This document shows positions 33,596 to 44,700 of a stretch of DNA of 64,000 bases, piece after piece. Within the stretch, counting starts at the first letter, position 1. Every line of letters begins with the position of its first letter. Below the pieces are notes generated by a model that worked only from the letters and a program-made list of their open reading frames with translations, made no database searches and was not told the DNA's origin. Source of the stretch: Dolomitihabitans soli (GTDB lineage: Bacteria; Actinomycetota; Actinomycetes; Streptosporangiales; Streptosporangiaceae); assembly GCF_022213955.1 (NCBI RefSeq), contig NZ_JAKNTW010000005.1, positions 434,001-498,000 on the forward strand. Reading direction: 5' to 3'. The position numbers were made by a program, and so were the translations under genes.

Positions 33596-35070
33596 TAGGC
33601 GGCGAAGGCGAGGAGCAGGCCCGTGCCGCCCAGCACGCCGGCGATGGCCACGTGCTGCCAGCGGCTCGGCTGCCAGCCCTCGCGCAGCCCGGACACCACC
33701 GCGGCCACCGCGGTGACCTCCTGGAACAGGATCAGCACCGCCAGCACCCTGACGACCAGCCAGCCGGCCAGCACGGCGGGCCACGCGCCCGCCTGGTGGA
33801 TCGAGAACAGCACCAGCAGCGTGATGAACGCCACCACCGAGAGCAGCAGCCCGAGCCCGGTCCAGGCCATCCGGCGCAGCCTGCGCCTGATCGGCGGCCA
33901 CAGGCGGGCGTTGGTCTCGGCCGGGGTGGTCCGCCCGCGCAGCCGTACGACCAGCTCCGCGACCGGGCCCGCCACGTAACCGACGGCGGCCAGGCACAGC
34001 GCCAGCCCGAGCACGGTGCCCCCGGCGTACCACGGCGCGACGGGGACGTCACTGGCCTGGAAGCGCTGCACCGGCGTCGCCCCGGCCATCCGCACGCCGT
34101 CTGCGGGCTGCCCCGACTTCGGAAGCCCGTAGATCCAGTTGGCCAGCGTCTCCAGGTAACCCGGTGCGTACCGGCCGCCGCCGCCGTGGACGCGCATCGC
34201 GTGGTCCGCGCCGCCGAGGAAGCGGATGGTGTAGTCGTCGTTGCCGCCCGCCGCGAGCGAGGTCATGAGCGTCTGGGTGCTCTCGACGAACGGGATCGAG
34301 GGATCCATGGTGCCGTACAGCGAGAGGACCGGCTGGGTGACCTTCTTCAGCGGCGGCACCGGATCGTGGCGCAGGAAGTCGAAATCGACCACCCCCATCG
34401 CGCGGGCCAGCAGGTCGCGTACGCCGACCGGCGCGTACAGCCGCAGGAGCTGCTCGTTGAGCGCCCACGCGACCTGCCGCATCGGCGAGACGTTGGGCGC
34501 CGACACCATCACCGCGAAGCCGATCTCCTTGCTCGCCTGCGCCGCGATCGGGACCACCCAGGTGCCCTCGCTGACCCCCCACAGGCCGATCCTGCTGTGG
34601 TCGACGTCAGGCCGCTTGCCCAGATGCCGGACCATGCGCAGCGCGTCGTCGGCGAGCAGCGCGAAGTCGCGGCTGCGGAAGGAGTAGCCGACGGTCCGCT
34701 TGTCCCAGGACAACGTCATGATGCCCGCCTTGGCCAGCCACTCGGCCTGGGCGGCGAACTCCGATCCCGCGCTCGACCCCGAGCCCTGCACGAACACCAT
34801 CGCGGGATGAGGTCCCGGCCGCAGCGGCACCCAGATGGTGGCCAGCAGGTCGGTGCCCTTCGCCGGGATGCTGACCGTCTCGATGCTGATCGGGCCGGTG
34901 ACCGGCACCTGAGCGATCTCGGCGGTCGGCTGGGCGGGCAGCGCGGTGAACGCCTTGTCGGGTTTCAGCGGCGGCGGATCGAAGGACGGGGGCAGCGCAT
35001 AACCCACGGCCGCGAGGACGACCAGCACCAATCCGCCGGCAACGCCCAGCGCGCCACGCCCAGTCCGCAT
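33568..35070 (-). CDS. secreted/membrane alpha/beta hydrolase with C-terminal membrane helices
   Basis: A 500-residue protein: N-terminal hydrophobic segment (LGVAGGLVLVVLAAVGYAL), an extracellular alpha/beta hydrolase of the prolyl-oligopeptidase/dienelactone type with nucleophile GVSEG, aspartate in GTMDPSIPF and histidine in GGADHAMRV, and then three to four membrane helices ending FAAYYGLFSFPW. The catalytic domain thus faces outside with a membrane anchor at each end. ATG 35070 has GGGAGCGG upstream. Likely an esterase or peptidase acting in the cell envelope. Confidence 0.82.
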   Translation of the reverse strand: MRTGRGALGVAGGLVLVVLAAVGYALPPSFDPPPLKPDKAFTALPAQPTAEIAQVPVTGPISIETVSIPAKGTDLLATIWVPLRPGPHPAMVFVQGSGSSAGSEFAAQAEWLAKAGIMTLSWDKRTVGYSFRSRDFALLADDALRMVRHLGKRPDVDHSRIGLWGVSEGTWVVPIAAQASKEIGFAVMVSAPNVSPMRQVAWALNEQLLRLYAPVGVRDLLARAMGVVDFDFLRHDPVPPLKKVTQPVLSLYGTMDPSIPFVESTQTLMTSLAAGGNDDYTIRFLGGADHAMRVHGGGGRYAPGYLETLANWIYGLPKSGQPADGVRMAGATPVQRFQASDVPVAPWYAGGTVLGLALCLAAVGYVAGPVAELVVRLRGRTTPAETNARLWPPIRRRLRRMAWTGLGLLLSVVAFITLLVLFSIHQAGAWPAVLAGWLVVRVLAVLILFQEVTAVAAVVSGLREGWQPSRWQHVAIAGVLGGTGLLLAFAAYYGLFSFPW

Positions 35071-35251
35071 CCGAACCGCTCCCCGCAACGCCTGACTCCG
35101 TGACGGCTCAATGTCGTTAATGTTCCCTACGATCTTCCAGCGTACTCTCGCGCGCGGACGCGCGTAGCCGTTGTAGCCACGGGGAAACGAATGTGAGACT
35201 TCGTTGCCGGAGCGGCCGAAATTGTCGCTGGGACCTGTTAGCTTCCTGCGA

Positions 35252-36379
35252 ATGCGGGTGCTGCACACCTCCGACTGGCATCTCGGCCGGTCCTTCCACC
35301 GCGAGAGCCTTCTCGCGGCCCAGGCGGCGTTCGTCGACCACCTGGTGGAGACCGTCACCGAGCAGCGGGTCGACGTCGTGGCCGTCTCCGGCGACGTCTA
35401 CGACCGGGCCCTCCCGCCGGTCGACGCCGTGGCGTTGTGCAACGAGGCGCTGACCCGGCTGGTCGACGCCGGGGCCAGGGTGATGCTGATCAGCGGCAAC
35501 CACGACTCCGCCCGGCGGCTGGGATTCGGCGCGGGGCTGATCGACGCGGGCGGCGTCCACCTGCGTACGGACCCCGCGTCGGTGGCGGCCCCCGTGATCG
35601 TCGGTGACGTCGCGTTCTACGGCATCCCCTACCTGGAGCCGGAGCTGGTGCGCGGCCCGTGGGAGCTGGCGGAGCGCAGCCACACCGCCGCCGTCGCCCA
35701 CGCGATGTCGCTGATCAGGGCCGACCTGCCGCGTCGCGGCGGCCGCTCGGTGGTGCTCGCCCACGCGTTCGTGACCGGCGGGCAGGCCAGCGACAGCGAG
35801 CGCGACATCAGCGTCGGCGGGGTCGCCCACGTGCCGCTGTCGGTGTTCGACGGGGTCGACTACGTCGCGCTCGGCCACCTCCACGGCCGTCAGCGCATGA
35901 GCGAGAGCGTCCGCTACTCCGGATCGCCGCTCGCCTACTCATTCTCCGAGGCCGGCCACCTCAAGGGCTCGTGGCTGGTCGGCCTCGGACCATCCGGGCT
36001 GGATGGGGCCGAGTTCGTGCCCGCGCCCGTACCGCGCCCCGTGGCCAGGATTCGCGGGCCGATCGAGGGGCTGCTGGCGGCGCCGGAGCACGCACGTCAT
36101 GAGGATCACTGGCTGCAGGTCGTGCTGACCGACCCGGTCCGCCCCAAGGGCGCGATGGACCGGCTCAGGCAGCGCTTCCCGCACACGCTGTCGCTCGGCT
36201 TCGAGCCGGAGGGCGGGGCGCGGGAGCCGGTCGCGCGGCCCAGGCTCGCCGGGCGGCCGGAGATCGACGTGGCGCTCGACTTCGTCCGCGAGGTGCGCGG
36301 CGAGGCCGCCGACGACGCCGAGCGGCGGCTGTTCGAACAGGCCGTCGAGGCGTGCAGGCTCAAGGAGGCGACGGCGTAG
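35252..36379 (+). CDS. sbcD: SbcD exonuclease subunit
   Basis: A 375-residue Mre11/SbcD calcineurin-like phosphoesterase. Metal-binding motifs are in order: TSDWHLG (DxH), SGDVYDRA (GD), SGNHDS (GNHD), AHAFVTG and GHLHGRQ (GHxH). With SbcC it forms the nuclease that cleaves hairpins and DNA ends during double-strand break repair. The ATG at 35252 follows a TAGCTT box by seven bases without a ribosome-binding site, so probably leaderless. sbcC begins directly after its TAG. Confidence 0.95.
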   Translation: MRVLHTSDWHLGRSFHRESLLAAQAAFVDHLVETVTEQRVDVVAVSGDVYDRALPPVDAVALCNEALTRLVDAGARVMLISGNHDSARRLGFGAGLIDAGGVHLRTDPASVAAPVIVGDVAFYGIPYLEPELVRGPWELAERSHTAAVAHAMSLIRADLPRRGGRSVVLAHAFVTGGQASDSERDISVGGVAHVPLSVFDGVDYVALGHLHGRQRMSESVRYSGSPLAYSFSEAGHLKGSWLVGLGPSGLDGAEFVPAPVPRPVARIRGPIEGLLAAPEHARHEDHWLQVVLTDPVRPKGAMDRLRQRFPHTLSLGFEPEGGAREPVARPRLAGRPEIDVALDFVREVRGEAADDAERRLFEQAVEACRLKEATA

Positions 36380-39300
36380 ATGCGTCTGCACCGTCTCACG
36401 CTGACCGCCTTCGGGTCCTTTCCCGGCGAGGAGACCGTCGACTTCGACGCCCTCGGCGAGGCCGGCCTGTTCCTCATCCACGGACCCACGGGCGCGGGCA
36501 AGACCACCGTGCTCGACGCCGTCTGCTACGCCCTCTACGGCCATGTGCCCGGCCAGCGTGACAACGCCAGGCGCCTGCGTTGCGACCACGCCCCCGCCGG
36601 CACCGGCCCCCGCGTGGTGCTCGACGTCACCGTCCGGGGCCGCCGCCTCCGGCTCACCCGTTCCCCCGTCTGGCAGCGTCCCAAGCGCAGGGGAGAGGGC
36701 CTGATCGAGGAGAAGGCCAAGGTCTGGGCCGAGGAGCTCACCCCATCGGGCGACTGGACGACCCTCTCCACCCGCGCCGACGAGACCGGCGATCTCGTCG
36801 GCGGCCTGCTGGGAATGAACGCCGACCAGTTCTGCCAGGTCGCGATGCTCCCACAGGGTGATTTCGCCAGATTTCTCCGTGCTGACGGCGATGAGCGCCG
36901 CGCCCTGCTCGAACGCCTCTTCGCCGTGAAGATCTTCAGCCAGATGGAGCGCTGGCTGGCCGACCACCGCACCCAGACCTGGCGCGAACAGCAGGAGCTC
37001 CGCCAGGCCGTCGACTCGGTGGCCGACCGCATCCGCGGCGCCGCCGGCCTCCCCGACCCCGCCCTCGACGCCACGGGCCGTGACGCCCTCGACGGCACGG
37101 TCCCTGCCGCCTCCGGTCATGCCGACGCGGTCCGCGCTCCCATCGCCCCGGACGGTGCGATCCCGGCCGCCTCCGCGGGCTCCGCCCTGGTTCCCGCGCA
37201 GGTCGCCCCCGATGGCGCGTTCCGCGGCGGCGCTGTCCCTGACGTGTCGGCACGTGAAGATCCGGCTGCCTGGGCCCGCGCGGTGCTGGCCGCCGCCGAC
37301 GAGACCCTCGCCGAGGCGAGCGAGTCCGGTACGGCGAGCGAGATCGTCCTCAAGGCCGCCCGTGCGCGGCTCGAAGACGGACGTGTCCTCGCCGCCCGCC
37401 GGCACCGCCACACCGAGGCGCTCGCTCGCAGGTCCGCCCTCGACCGGACCGCCGAGGAGCGCGCCGACCTCGAAGCCCTCCTCGACGAGTCCTTCCGCGC
37501 CGGCCGCGTCGTCCCGTTCGTCCAACGTGCCGAACACCGCGCGGAGACCGCGGCGAAAGCACGCCGTCTCGCCGCCGACGCACTTTCCCGAGCCATTCCA
37601 CTGCTTCCTCCGTCAGTCTCCCCAGCGGTCACCGCCGTTCCCGGCTCGCAGCAGGACGAAGGGCGGGGCCACTCGCCGGCGGGGCTCGTGGCGGGGGAGA
37701 CCGGGCCCGAGGAGCTCGCCGTACTCGAACGTGGGCGCCTGGACGAGATCGCCCGCCTCGACGGGTTACGCGCGGAGGAGGAACGCTGGTCGGTGCTGCG
37801 GGGTGAGCTCGCGCAGGCCGAGGCGTCCGTGGATGAGCTGGTCTCGCGCGAGGCCGTGGTGGCCGGAAGCCTGGCGCTGCTGCCCGGGCGGCGGGGGGAG
37901 GCCGAGCGACGATGGGAGGCCGCGCGCCGGGCCGCAGCCGGCATACCCGCAGCCGGCGCGGCCCGCGACACCGCGTCCAGGGTCCTGGTGGCGGTCCGCC
38001 GCCGCGACCGTCTCGCCGCCGACCTCGCCGCCGCCGGTGATGATCTCGCGGAGGCTCTCGCCGTCGCTCTGCCCGGAGCGGAGGGCGGTCTCGCCGCTGG
38101 TGGCGATCTCGCAAACACCCACGTCCTGTCCGGGGCGGGAGACGGTCTCGCCGCCGCCGGTGACGACCTCGCCCAGATCCTCGCCTTTCCCGGAGCGGAC
38201 GGCCACGGATCGACGGCAGGGGCGGTGCGCGAGCATCTGACAGGGCTGGAGCGGGCCGTCCGGGACGACCTGGCGGCCCTCGCGCCGTTGCGCGCCGACG
38301 AGGAACGAGCCGATGACCTGCGCGTCCGGCTCGCCGGGGTGGAGACCGAGCTGGCGGATTTCGCCGATCGGGAGGTCGCCGCGCGAGCCGCCGTCGCCGA
38401 ACTGCCCACCCGGCTGACCGAGCTGGGTGAGCGGCTCGGGGCGTTGCGCGCGCAGACGTCGGCGCTGCCGGCCGTGCAGAGCGCCTGCCAGGCGGCTCAC
38501 CGGCTGCTGGAGACGGCCGAGCTGCGCGACTCCCTGACCGCCGAGCTCGCCGAGGCGGAACAGGCCCGCGTGGCGGCGACCGATCTGGCCCAGGAACTGC
38601 GCGACCGTTTCCTCGAGGCCCGCCAGGCGCGGATCGACGGGATGGCGGGCGAGCTGGCCGGCGGCCTGGTCCCGGGGGAACCGTGCGTGGTCTGCGGCTC
38701 CGGCGATCACCCCGCGCCCGCCGCTCCGACGACCGTGTCCGTGGCCGACGACGAGGCGGCGGCCGAGGCGCGCTACCTGTCGGCTCAGGACGACCGGCAG
38801 TCCGCCGAGAGCCGGTCGGCGGCCCTCGCCGCCCGGCTCCAGGACGCCGCGGCCACCGCGGGGAACACCACGCGGGAGGCGGCGCGGACCGCCGCCACCT
38901 CCGCCGAGAACGAGCTCGTACGGCTGGCCGCGCTCGACGACCTGGCCACCGGCCTGGCCGACGAGGCGACCCGCGCCGAGCACGCCCTGGGGGAGGCCCG
39001 GGAGCGGGCGGCCGAGGTCGACCGGGCGCTCGCCGAGATCGCCGCCCGCCGATTCGAGGTGCGGTCCGAGCTCGACCGTCTCACCCGCCGCCTCGAAGCG
39101 GCCCGTGGCGACGACCCCACCGTTCAGGACCGCCGTGACCGGCTCACCACCGAGTCCGCCCACCTCGCCACCGCCATCACCGCCGCCACCCGCCTGGCCG
39201 AAACCGCCGCCGCCCACGAGGAGGCCCGCGCCGCCGTACCTCTGCTCGCGGCGCGGTCGCCGCTCCCGGGCTCGGATGCGCAGGAGCAGACCGAGGCCGG

Positions 39301-40555
39301 TGCCGCCGGGGTGCTGGCGGAGGCCGAGGAGATGCTCGCCGGGCTTCGGGAGGCCGCGGCGGGTGAGGAGGAGGCCGGGGCCGAGGTGGCGCGGCTGGCC
39401 GGGGAGATCGCCGAGCTGGAGCGGGAGAGCCGGGAGATCGACCGGGAGCTGGCGGCGAGCCGTACGCACCGGGACCAGGCCGGGGCCGAGGCCGAGCGGC
39501 TCAGGCGACGGCTCGACGCGGCCAGGGGCGAGGACCGCACGCTGACCGCGCGTCTGGAGCGGCTGGCCGACGAGGCCGCGTTGCTGCGCGAGGCCGCCGA
39601 GACCGCCGGGCTCGCCAGGACGGCCGCCGCGGAGGCCGAGAGCACCACCGCGGAGGCGGCGGAGGCCGCGATCGACGCCGGGTTCGGCAGCGCCGGTGAG
39701 GCCCAGGCCGCCGCCCGTCCGGCGGAGGAGCGCGCGGCCATGACCGAGCGGCTCCGGGCGCTCGACGCCGAGGCCGCCGCGGTCGCGGGCCTGCTGGCCG
39801 ACCCCGAGCTCGTCGCCGCGGCGGCGGAGCCGGAACCCGACCTCCCCGCGCTGATCGAGGAGCACGAGACGGCCGAGGGCCTGCACGCCGGCCGTACGTC
39901 CCTGCGCGACCAGGCGCTGCACCGCCGCGGGCAGCTCGCCGAGCTGGTGGCCGAACTCGACCGGCGGCAGGCGGAATGGCTACCGGCCGAGGAGCGCCAT
40001 GGGGTGGCCAGGCAGCTGGCCGAGCTCGCCGGCGGCACCTCCGCGGACAACGCGCTGGACATACGGCTCTCCTCCTACGTGCTCGGTGAACGGCTGCGGC
40101 AGGTCGTCGACGCGGCCAACGAGCGGCTCGACCACATGTCCGGCGGGCGTTACCTCCTGGAGTACGACATCAGGAAGACCGCCGGCAGCCGCAAGCGATC
40201 CGGCGGCGGGCTCGGCCTGCGCGTGCTCGACGGCTGGACCGGCGTCGACCGCGACCCCGCCACGCTGTCCGGCGGTGAGAGCTTCGTGACCTCCCTGGCC
40301 CTCGCCCTCGGCCTGGCCGACGTGGTGACCGCCGAGGCGGGCGGCGCCGAGATCGGCACCCTCTTCGTCGACGAGGGCTTCGGCACCCTCGACGAGGACA
40401 CCCTCGACGACGTCCTCGACATCCTCGACGACCTACGTGACGGCGGCCGGGCCGTCGGCATCGTCAGCCACGTCGCCGAACTCCGCACCCGCATCCCGGC
40501 CCAGCTCTCCATCACCAAACACCGCTCCGGCTCCACCCTCTCCATCCGCGTCTGA
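36380..40555 (+). CDS. sbcC: SbcC ATPase, unusually long
   Basis: A 1391-residue Rad50-type ATPase, partner of SbcD. Walker A HGPTGAGKTTVLD near residue 36, long coiled coils either side of a zinc hook PCVVCGSGDHPAPA (near 767-780), signature TLSGGESFVTS and Walker B LFVDEGFGTLDED near the end. It is longer than most SbcC proteins (about 1000): low-complexity Ala/Pro-rich inserts occur around residues 230-305 and 550-620, the second built of imperfect repeats of LAAAGDDLA... (about 38023-38205). ATG adjoins the sbcD stop. Confidence 0.95.
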   Translation: MRLHRLTLTAFGSFPGEETVDFDALGEAGLFLIHGPTGAGKTTVLDAVCYALYGHVPGQRDNARRLRCDHAPAGTGPRVVLDVTVRGRRLRLTRSPVWQRPKRRGEGLIEEKAKVWAEELTPSGDWTTLSTRADETGDLVGGLLGMNADQFCQVAMLPQGDFARFLRADGDERRALLERLFAVKIFSQMERWLADHRTQTWREQQELRQAVDSVADRIRGAAGLPDPALDATGRDALDGTVPAASGHADAVRAPIAPDGAIPAASAGSALVPAQVAPDGAFRGGAVPDVSAREDPAAWARAVLAAADETLAEASESGTASEIVLKAARARLEDGRVLAARRHRHTEALARRSALDRTAEERADLEALLDESFRAGRVVPFVQRAEHRAETAAKARRLAADALSRAIPLLPPSVSPAVTAVPGSQQDEGRGHSPAGLVAGETGPEELAVLERGRLDEIARLDGLRAEEERWSVLRGELAQAEASVDELVSREAVVAGSLALLPGRRGEAERRWEAARRAAAGIPAAGAARDTASRVLVAVRRRDRLAADLAAAGDDLAEALAVALPGAEGGLAAGGDLANTHVLSGAGDGLAAAGDDLAQILAFPGADGHGSTAGAVREHLTGLERAVRDDLAALAPLRADEERADDLRVRLAGVETELADFADREVAARAAVAELPTRLTELGERLGALRAQTSALPAVQSACQAAHRLLETAELRDSLTAELAEAEQARVAATDLAQELRDRFLEARQARIDGMAGELAGGLVPGEPCVVCGSGDHPAPAAPTTVSVADDEAAAEARYLSAQDDRQSAESRSAALAARLQDAAATAGNTTREAARTAATSAENELVRLAALDDLATGLADEATRAEHALGEARERAAEVDRALAEIAARRFEVRSELDRLTRRLEAARGDDPTVQDRRDRLTTESAHLATAITAATRLAETAAAHEEARAAVPLLAARSPLPGSDAQEQTEAGAAGVLAEAEEMLAGLREAAAGEEEAGAEVARLAGEIAELERESREIDRELAASRTHRDQAGAEAERLRRRLDAARGEDRTLTARLERLADEAALLREAAETAGLARTAAAEAESTTAEAAEAAIDAGFGSAGEAQAAARPAEERAAMTERLRALDAEAAAVAGLLADPELVAAAAEPEPDLPALIEEHETAEGLHAGRTSLRDQALHRRGQLAELVAELDRRQAEWLPAEERHGVARQLAELAGGTSADNALDIRLSSYVLGERLRQVVDAANERLDHMSGGRYLLEYDIRKTAGSRKRSGGGLGLRVLDGWTGVDRDPATLSGGESFVTSLALALGLADVVTAEAGGAEIGTLFVDEGFGTLDEDTLDDVLDILDDLRDGGRAVGIVSHVAELRTRIPAQLSITKHRSGSTLSIRV

Positions 40556-40828
40556 CCGCGTTCGCCTCCGTAGGCTGACGGCCGGGCTCAGACTCTCCCT
40601 ACCTTGCTGATGGACCACCGGCATCGCCAACGCCCGCACCGCAGGGACCAACTGGCGAATCCAGACACACGGCCCGTCTGCCGTGCCTCGACATGAATAC
40701 TTTCCGTGTTTGCATGGCGACGGTATGCTTATGCTTGTATCTCCGTCACGGACTCGACGTGTGAAGTCACGTATGGTCACTTCTCCGCATGTGGTGCCAC
40801 ACTGGGAGATGTGGAGAGTGAGGATGAC

Positions 40829-41443
40829 ATGAGCGCGCAACCAGAGGCTCCGCCGCTGCCGCCTCCGGTGTCCTTGTTCCCGAACATCTCAGGGCCCTAC
40901 ACGATCGAGGACTGGCTGGCGTTCCCCGAGACCCGGGAACGCGTCGAATTCATCGATGGGAGCTTTTGGGTGAGCACGGCCCCTGCTCTGGCGCATGCCA
41001 TCTGTGCCCACCGGCTGGCGGCTCTGCTGCTGGCCTCCGCGCCGCCCGATATGGAAGTCGTCGAGGCGGCCAACATGCGCGTCGGGGATGAGGGATTCAT
41101 TCCAGACATCGTTGTTGGATGGTCCGATGTGATGCTCTCGGATGCCGCAGTGCTGGACGTGGGCGATGTGGTCATGACCGTCGAGATCGTCAGCCCGAGC
41201 AACCGCAAACGTGATTACATCATCAAGCCCGCCTCCTACGCCGCCGCCGGGGTGCCGGTGTTCATGCGGGTCGAGCTGCATGGCGACGGCGTCATGCCGT
41301 ACGTGGAGGTGTTCGCGGCCAAGGAGGGCCGGCCGATGCCGATCGCGTCCGCTCGGGCAGGCCAGATCCTGTCGCTGACCGAGCCGTACGAGATCAGCTT
41401 CGACCCGGCGGCACTGGTGGGTCCGCGCCAAACCACCGGTTGA
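40829..41443 (+). CDS. Uma2-family (DUF820) PD-(D/E)XK nuclease
   Basis: A 204-residue restriction-endonuclease-like fold. The active-site pieces are PDIVVGW (Asp), VEIVSPSNRKRDYIIKP (Glu and the trailing Lys region) as in the Uma2/DUF820 family, common in actinobacteria and cyanobacteria. The biological substrate of these proteins is unknown; DNA nuclease activity is inferred from the fold. ATG 40829 is preceded by GAGGA. It sits between sbcDC and the convergent SMC-like operon. The 273 bases before it contain repeated TATGCT motifs (40727-40738) that could be a promoter. Confidence 0.88.
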   Translation: MSAQPEAPPLPPPVSLFPNISGPYTIEDWLAFPETRERVEFIDGSFWVSTAPALAHAICAHRLAALLLASAPPDMEVVEAANMRVGDEGFIPDIVVGWSDVMLSDAAVLDVGDVVMTVEIVSPSNRKRDYIIKPASYAAAGVPVFMRVELHGDGVMPYVEVFAAKEGRPMPIASARAGQILSLTEPYEISFDPAALVGPRQTTG

Positions 41444-41650
41444 TTTCCGGGTTCCGGATGAATGCGGTCTCTCGCGGCCGTCAGATGGCAGCAACGTCGG
41501 GGATGGGCGAGATCCGCTCGTGGCTTGAGCGGATGCGTTCACCGGGTCCCGGTTCCTCCGAGTGCCGCGAGGGTGAGAGCTTCCCGGCATCGATCGGCGG
41601 CCGTGGCGTGCCGGATGCGTTCACCCGGTGCTGATTCCCTTCCCGCCGCG

Positions 41651-41720
41651 ACCGGCGGGAAGACGCGCTTCCCCGGGCCGATTGGCGGGAAGACGCGCTT
41701 TCCCCCGGCCGATCGGTGGG
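41651..41720. repeat. 30-bp tandem repeats in a convergent intergenic region
   Basis: About 2.3 copies of a 30-base unit containing GGCGGGAAGACGCGCTT followed by a run of C and GGCCGAT. The remaining bases of 41444-41745 show no gene; an earlier related phrase (GATGCGTTCACC) occurs twice near 41532 and 41615. Each unit can fold as GGGGAAG/CTTTCCCC-like hairpins, possibly a terminator cluster. Confidence 0.7.
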
Positions 41721-41745
41721 GGAAAGCAAGTGAACGTACGTGGGC

Positions 41746-44700
41746 CTAGTTGCCGGGAGGCGGATCAGCGGGCGGGGAGGGATCGTGGCCGGTCCGGGTG
41801 ACGTATTCGGTCAGTTCCCTGACGCGGTCGGCGTGCGCGTCGTGGCCGACGATCACGGGAGGCTCGTTGTAGGGCATGGCGTCGGAGGATCGGCGGAGTT
41901 TGATGTACTGGCCGCAGGCGTCGATCGCATAGGGCTCCATGTCGTCCTGGAGCGCGCCGATCACGGTGATGCCGTACGTCTCGCCGATGCGCCTGAACAG
42001 GGCGACCGCCTCGCGGCGGTGCTCCTTGCCGAGGTTGCGGCCGAGCTCGTCGAGCACCAGGCACAGATGGCCGCCGCCGGAGGACGCGATCGCGGCGGCG
42101 CACACCAGTTTGACCGCCTTCTCGTCCATCAGCGCGGTGTTGGCGCGGCGGTTGTACGGGACGTAGCCCTGGCCCTCGCCGCGCCGCCACTTGGGGACGA
42201 CCTTCCACGCCCACCGCTGCTCGGGATCGGCCGGGGCGGCGGGGACGGGGAACTCCAGGGTGGCGCCGTAACCGCCGTAGGCCAGGTCGAGTTTCTCGAA
42301 CTCCTCGGCGACGCGGGTGAGCCGTGACTGGATCGCCGCGGTCAGCGCCGCCCGGTGCACCGCCGTGGACTGCGCGGCCTCCTCGGCTCCCTTGTCGGCG
42401 GCGGACAGGTCGCGTTGCCGGGTGGCGACCTGCGACTCGATCTGCCGGCGCTGGTGCCGCTCGTAGTCTTCCTGGCCACGCAGGTAGGAGGCGAGCGCGG
42501 CGCACACCCCGGGGAAGGTGGCCTGCTCGCGTGCCGTACGGCCGGCGCCTGACTCGGTGCGTTCGCGGATGAGGTAGCGCAGTTCCTCGGGCATCTCCTC
42601 GTCGTCACCGGGGAAGGTGTCGCGCAACGCCCGGTCCAGGTGCCGCTCCGCCGTACGCCACCACTCCTCGGCGGTGAGCGGACGCTCCGCCTCCGGCAGG
42701 GCCGCTATCCACCCGCGGGCGTCGGCGGCGGCCTCGTCCCGGCCCCCTTCTCCGGCGGCGTCGGGTTTCGCGGTGGCGATCGCCTGGCCGCCCCACTCGG
42801 TGGCGAGCGACTCCAGGGCGAGGGCCTGACGGTCGGCGGTGACGCGGGCCTCCTGGGCGCGGGCGTCGTCGCGGTCGCGTTCGTGTCTCGCGCGGCGGTC
42901 CTCCAGCCGTTCGATCTCCATGTCGCGGGTCCGGGCACGGAAGTCGAGGGCCGCCGCACGCCGCTCGGCCTCGGTGACCCTGGGCGTGAGTTCGGCCAGC
43001 GCGCCGGCCAGCTCGGCCAGCCTCTCCCGCCGCCCCGTCAGCCGGCGTTCGACGTCGGCGAGCTGCACGGCCGCCTTCGCCCCCTCCAGCCGCCTGGCGG
43101 CCTCGGCCACGCCCTCCTCGGCCTCGCGCACCACGTCCGCCGCTTCGTCCTGGGTGTCCCGTGCCCGGTTGAGCCGCTGCTCGGCCGCCTTGATCCGGGC
43201 CTCCCGCCCGGTCGCCACCGCCTCGAAGGAGCCGATCACCGTGACACCGGCCGAACTGACCAGCACCGATCCGGGAAGCCCGGCCAGCGACTCGGCCGCC
43301 GTCTCCAGCGCGCCGGCGTCGACGATCACCGCGTGCTCATGCGGCCACCCGCGCAACCCGCCCGCGGCGTGATCGCGGGCCTGTTCGGCCACGTCGACCG
43401 CGTCGAGCAGGCCGGCGGCCGGCACACCGGCCGCCGCCAGGGCGTCGAGCTGGGCGGCGGCGGGACCGCCCTCGGCGTCGGCGAGTGCCGCCGCGGCGCC
43501 CTCCGCCTCGCGGTCGGCGACGCCCAGCGCCTTGAGCGCCATGGTGAGCCGCTGCCTCGCCTCGGCCAGTTCGCGCTCGGCGGCAGGGACCTCCCGGCCG
43601 TCGGCGAACCGCCTGACCTCCTCCAGCCCCGGAATCCGGCCGCGCAGCTCATCGGCGGAGTTCTCCGCCACGGCGCGGTCGGCCTCCAGCCTGGCGATCC
43701 GCGACTGTGACTCGACGTGCTCCCGGCGAGCGTCGGCGAGCCCCCGGTCGAGCGTGTCGTCCTTCAGCGTCGAGATCTCCGCCTTCACCACCGCGATCGC
43801 CTCGGCCGCGGCGCGGGTGGACGCCTGGTGCCTGGCCAGGTCGGCGGCGAATGCGGCGTCACGGCCCGCTGCGTCGACGAGCCTGCGGGCCAGCCGCCCC
43901 CGCCAGCAGCGCAGCGCGTCGGCCAGCCGTACCCTCGCCTGGTCGCGGCGGTCGAAGGTGGCCAGCAGCGCGTGGGACTCCGCCTCGAACTCCCGCAGCC
44001 GCTCGCCCGCCTGGGCAGCCCGCAGCCGTCTGGCGTGCTCGTCGCGTCTGGCCTCCCGCTCCTGGTCGAGCTCCGTGTCGAGCCCGGTGAGCGCGGCGAC
44101 CGCCTCGAAGACCCGCTCGGGCGAGATCTCGTTGAGCGGCTGGGAGAGCAGATTGGTGGCCACCTTCGTCCGGACCGAGGTGGACAGGAAGGACACGCAG
44201 CGCACGCGGTCGCCGTAAAGGACCTTCGTCAGGTCGCGGGCCACCACGTCACGGCGGCCCGCCGAGCGCGGCAGCGTCAGCCACATCTCGTCGGCGCGAG
44301 CCACCCGCTCGGCCTCCGAGGGGGCGGCGGCGAGGTAGACGCCCTCGGTCCAGCGGATCTCCAGGTGCGGAGCCTCCTGATTGACCCGCAGCCACACCGT
44401 CACGGCCCGGCCCGGCGTGGTCTCGTCGAAGACGCCCACGATGTAGCCGTGGCTCGCGCTGGCCCACTGCCTGCCGCCCGCCCCGGCGGCCAGCTCGGCG
44501 TTGAACAGCAGCTCCGACACCGTCTTCGCGCCCGAGGCGAAACGCCACTGCTCGTCGCCGAGCAGGGCGGTGATCGCCGCGATGAACGACGACTTGCCCG
44601 CGCCGTTGGAGTCCTTCGGGCCCGCGCCGGCCACCACGATCAGTGTCCCGGGGACCGTCGGCACCGGGTGCGTGGACAACCGGGAGATGTTGACCGCCTG

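Noticed and set aside
37080-39922. Long frames on both strands within sbcC
   Set aside because: All are Arg/Ala/Gly-rich shadows of SbcC.
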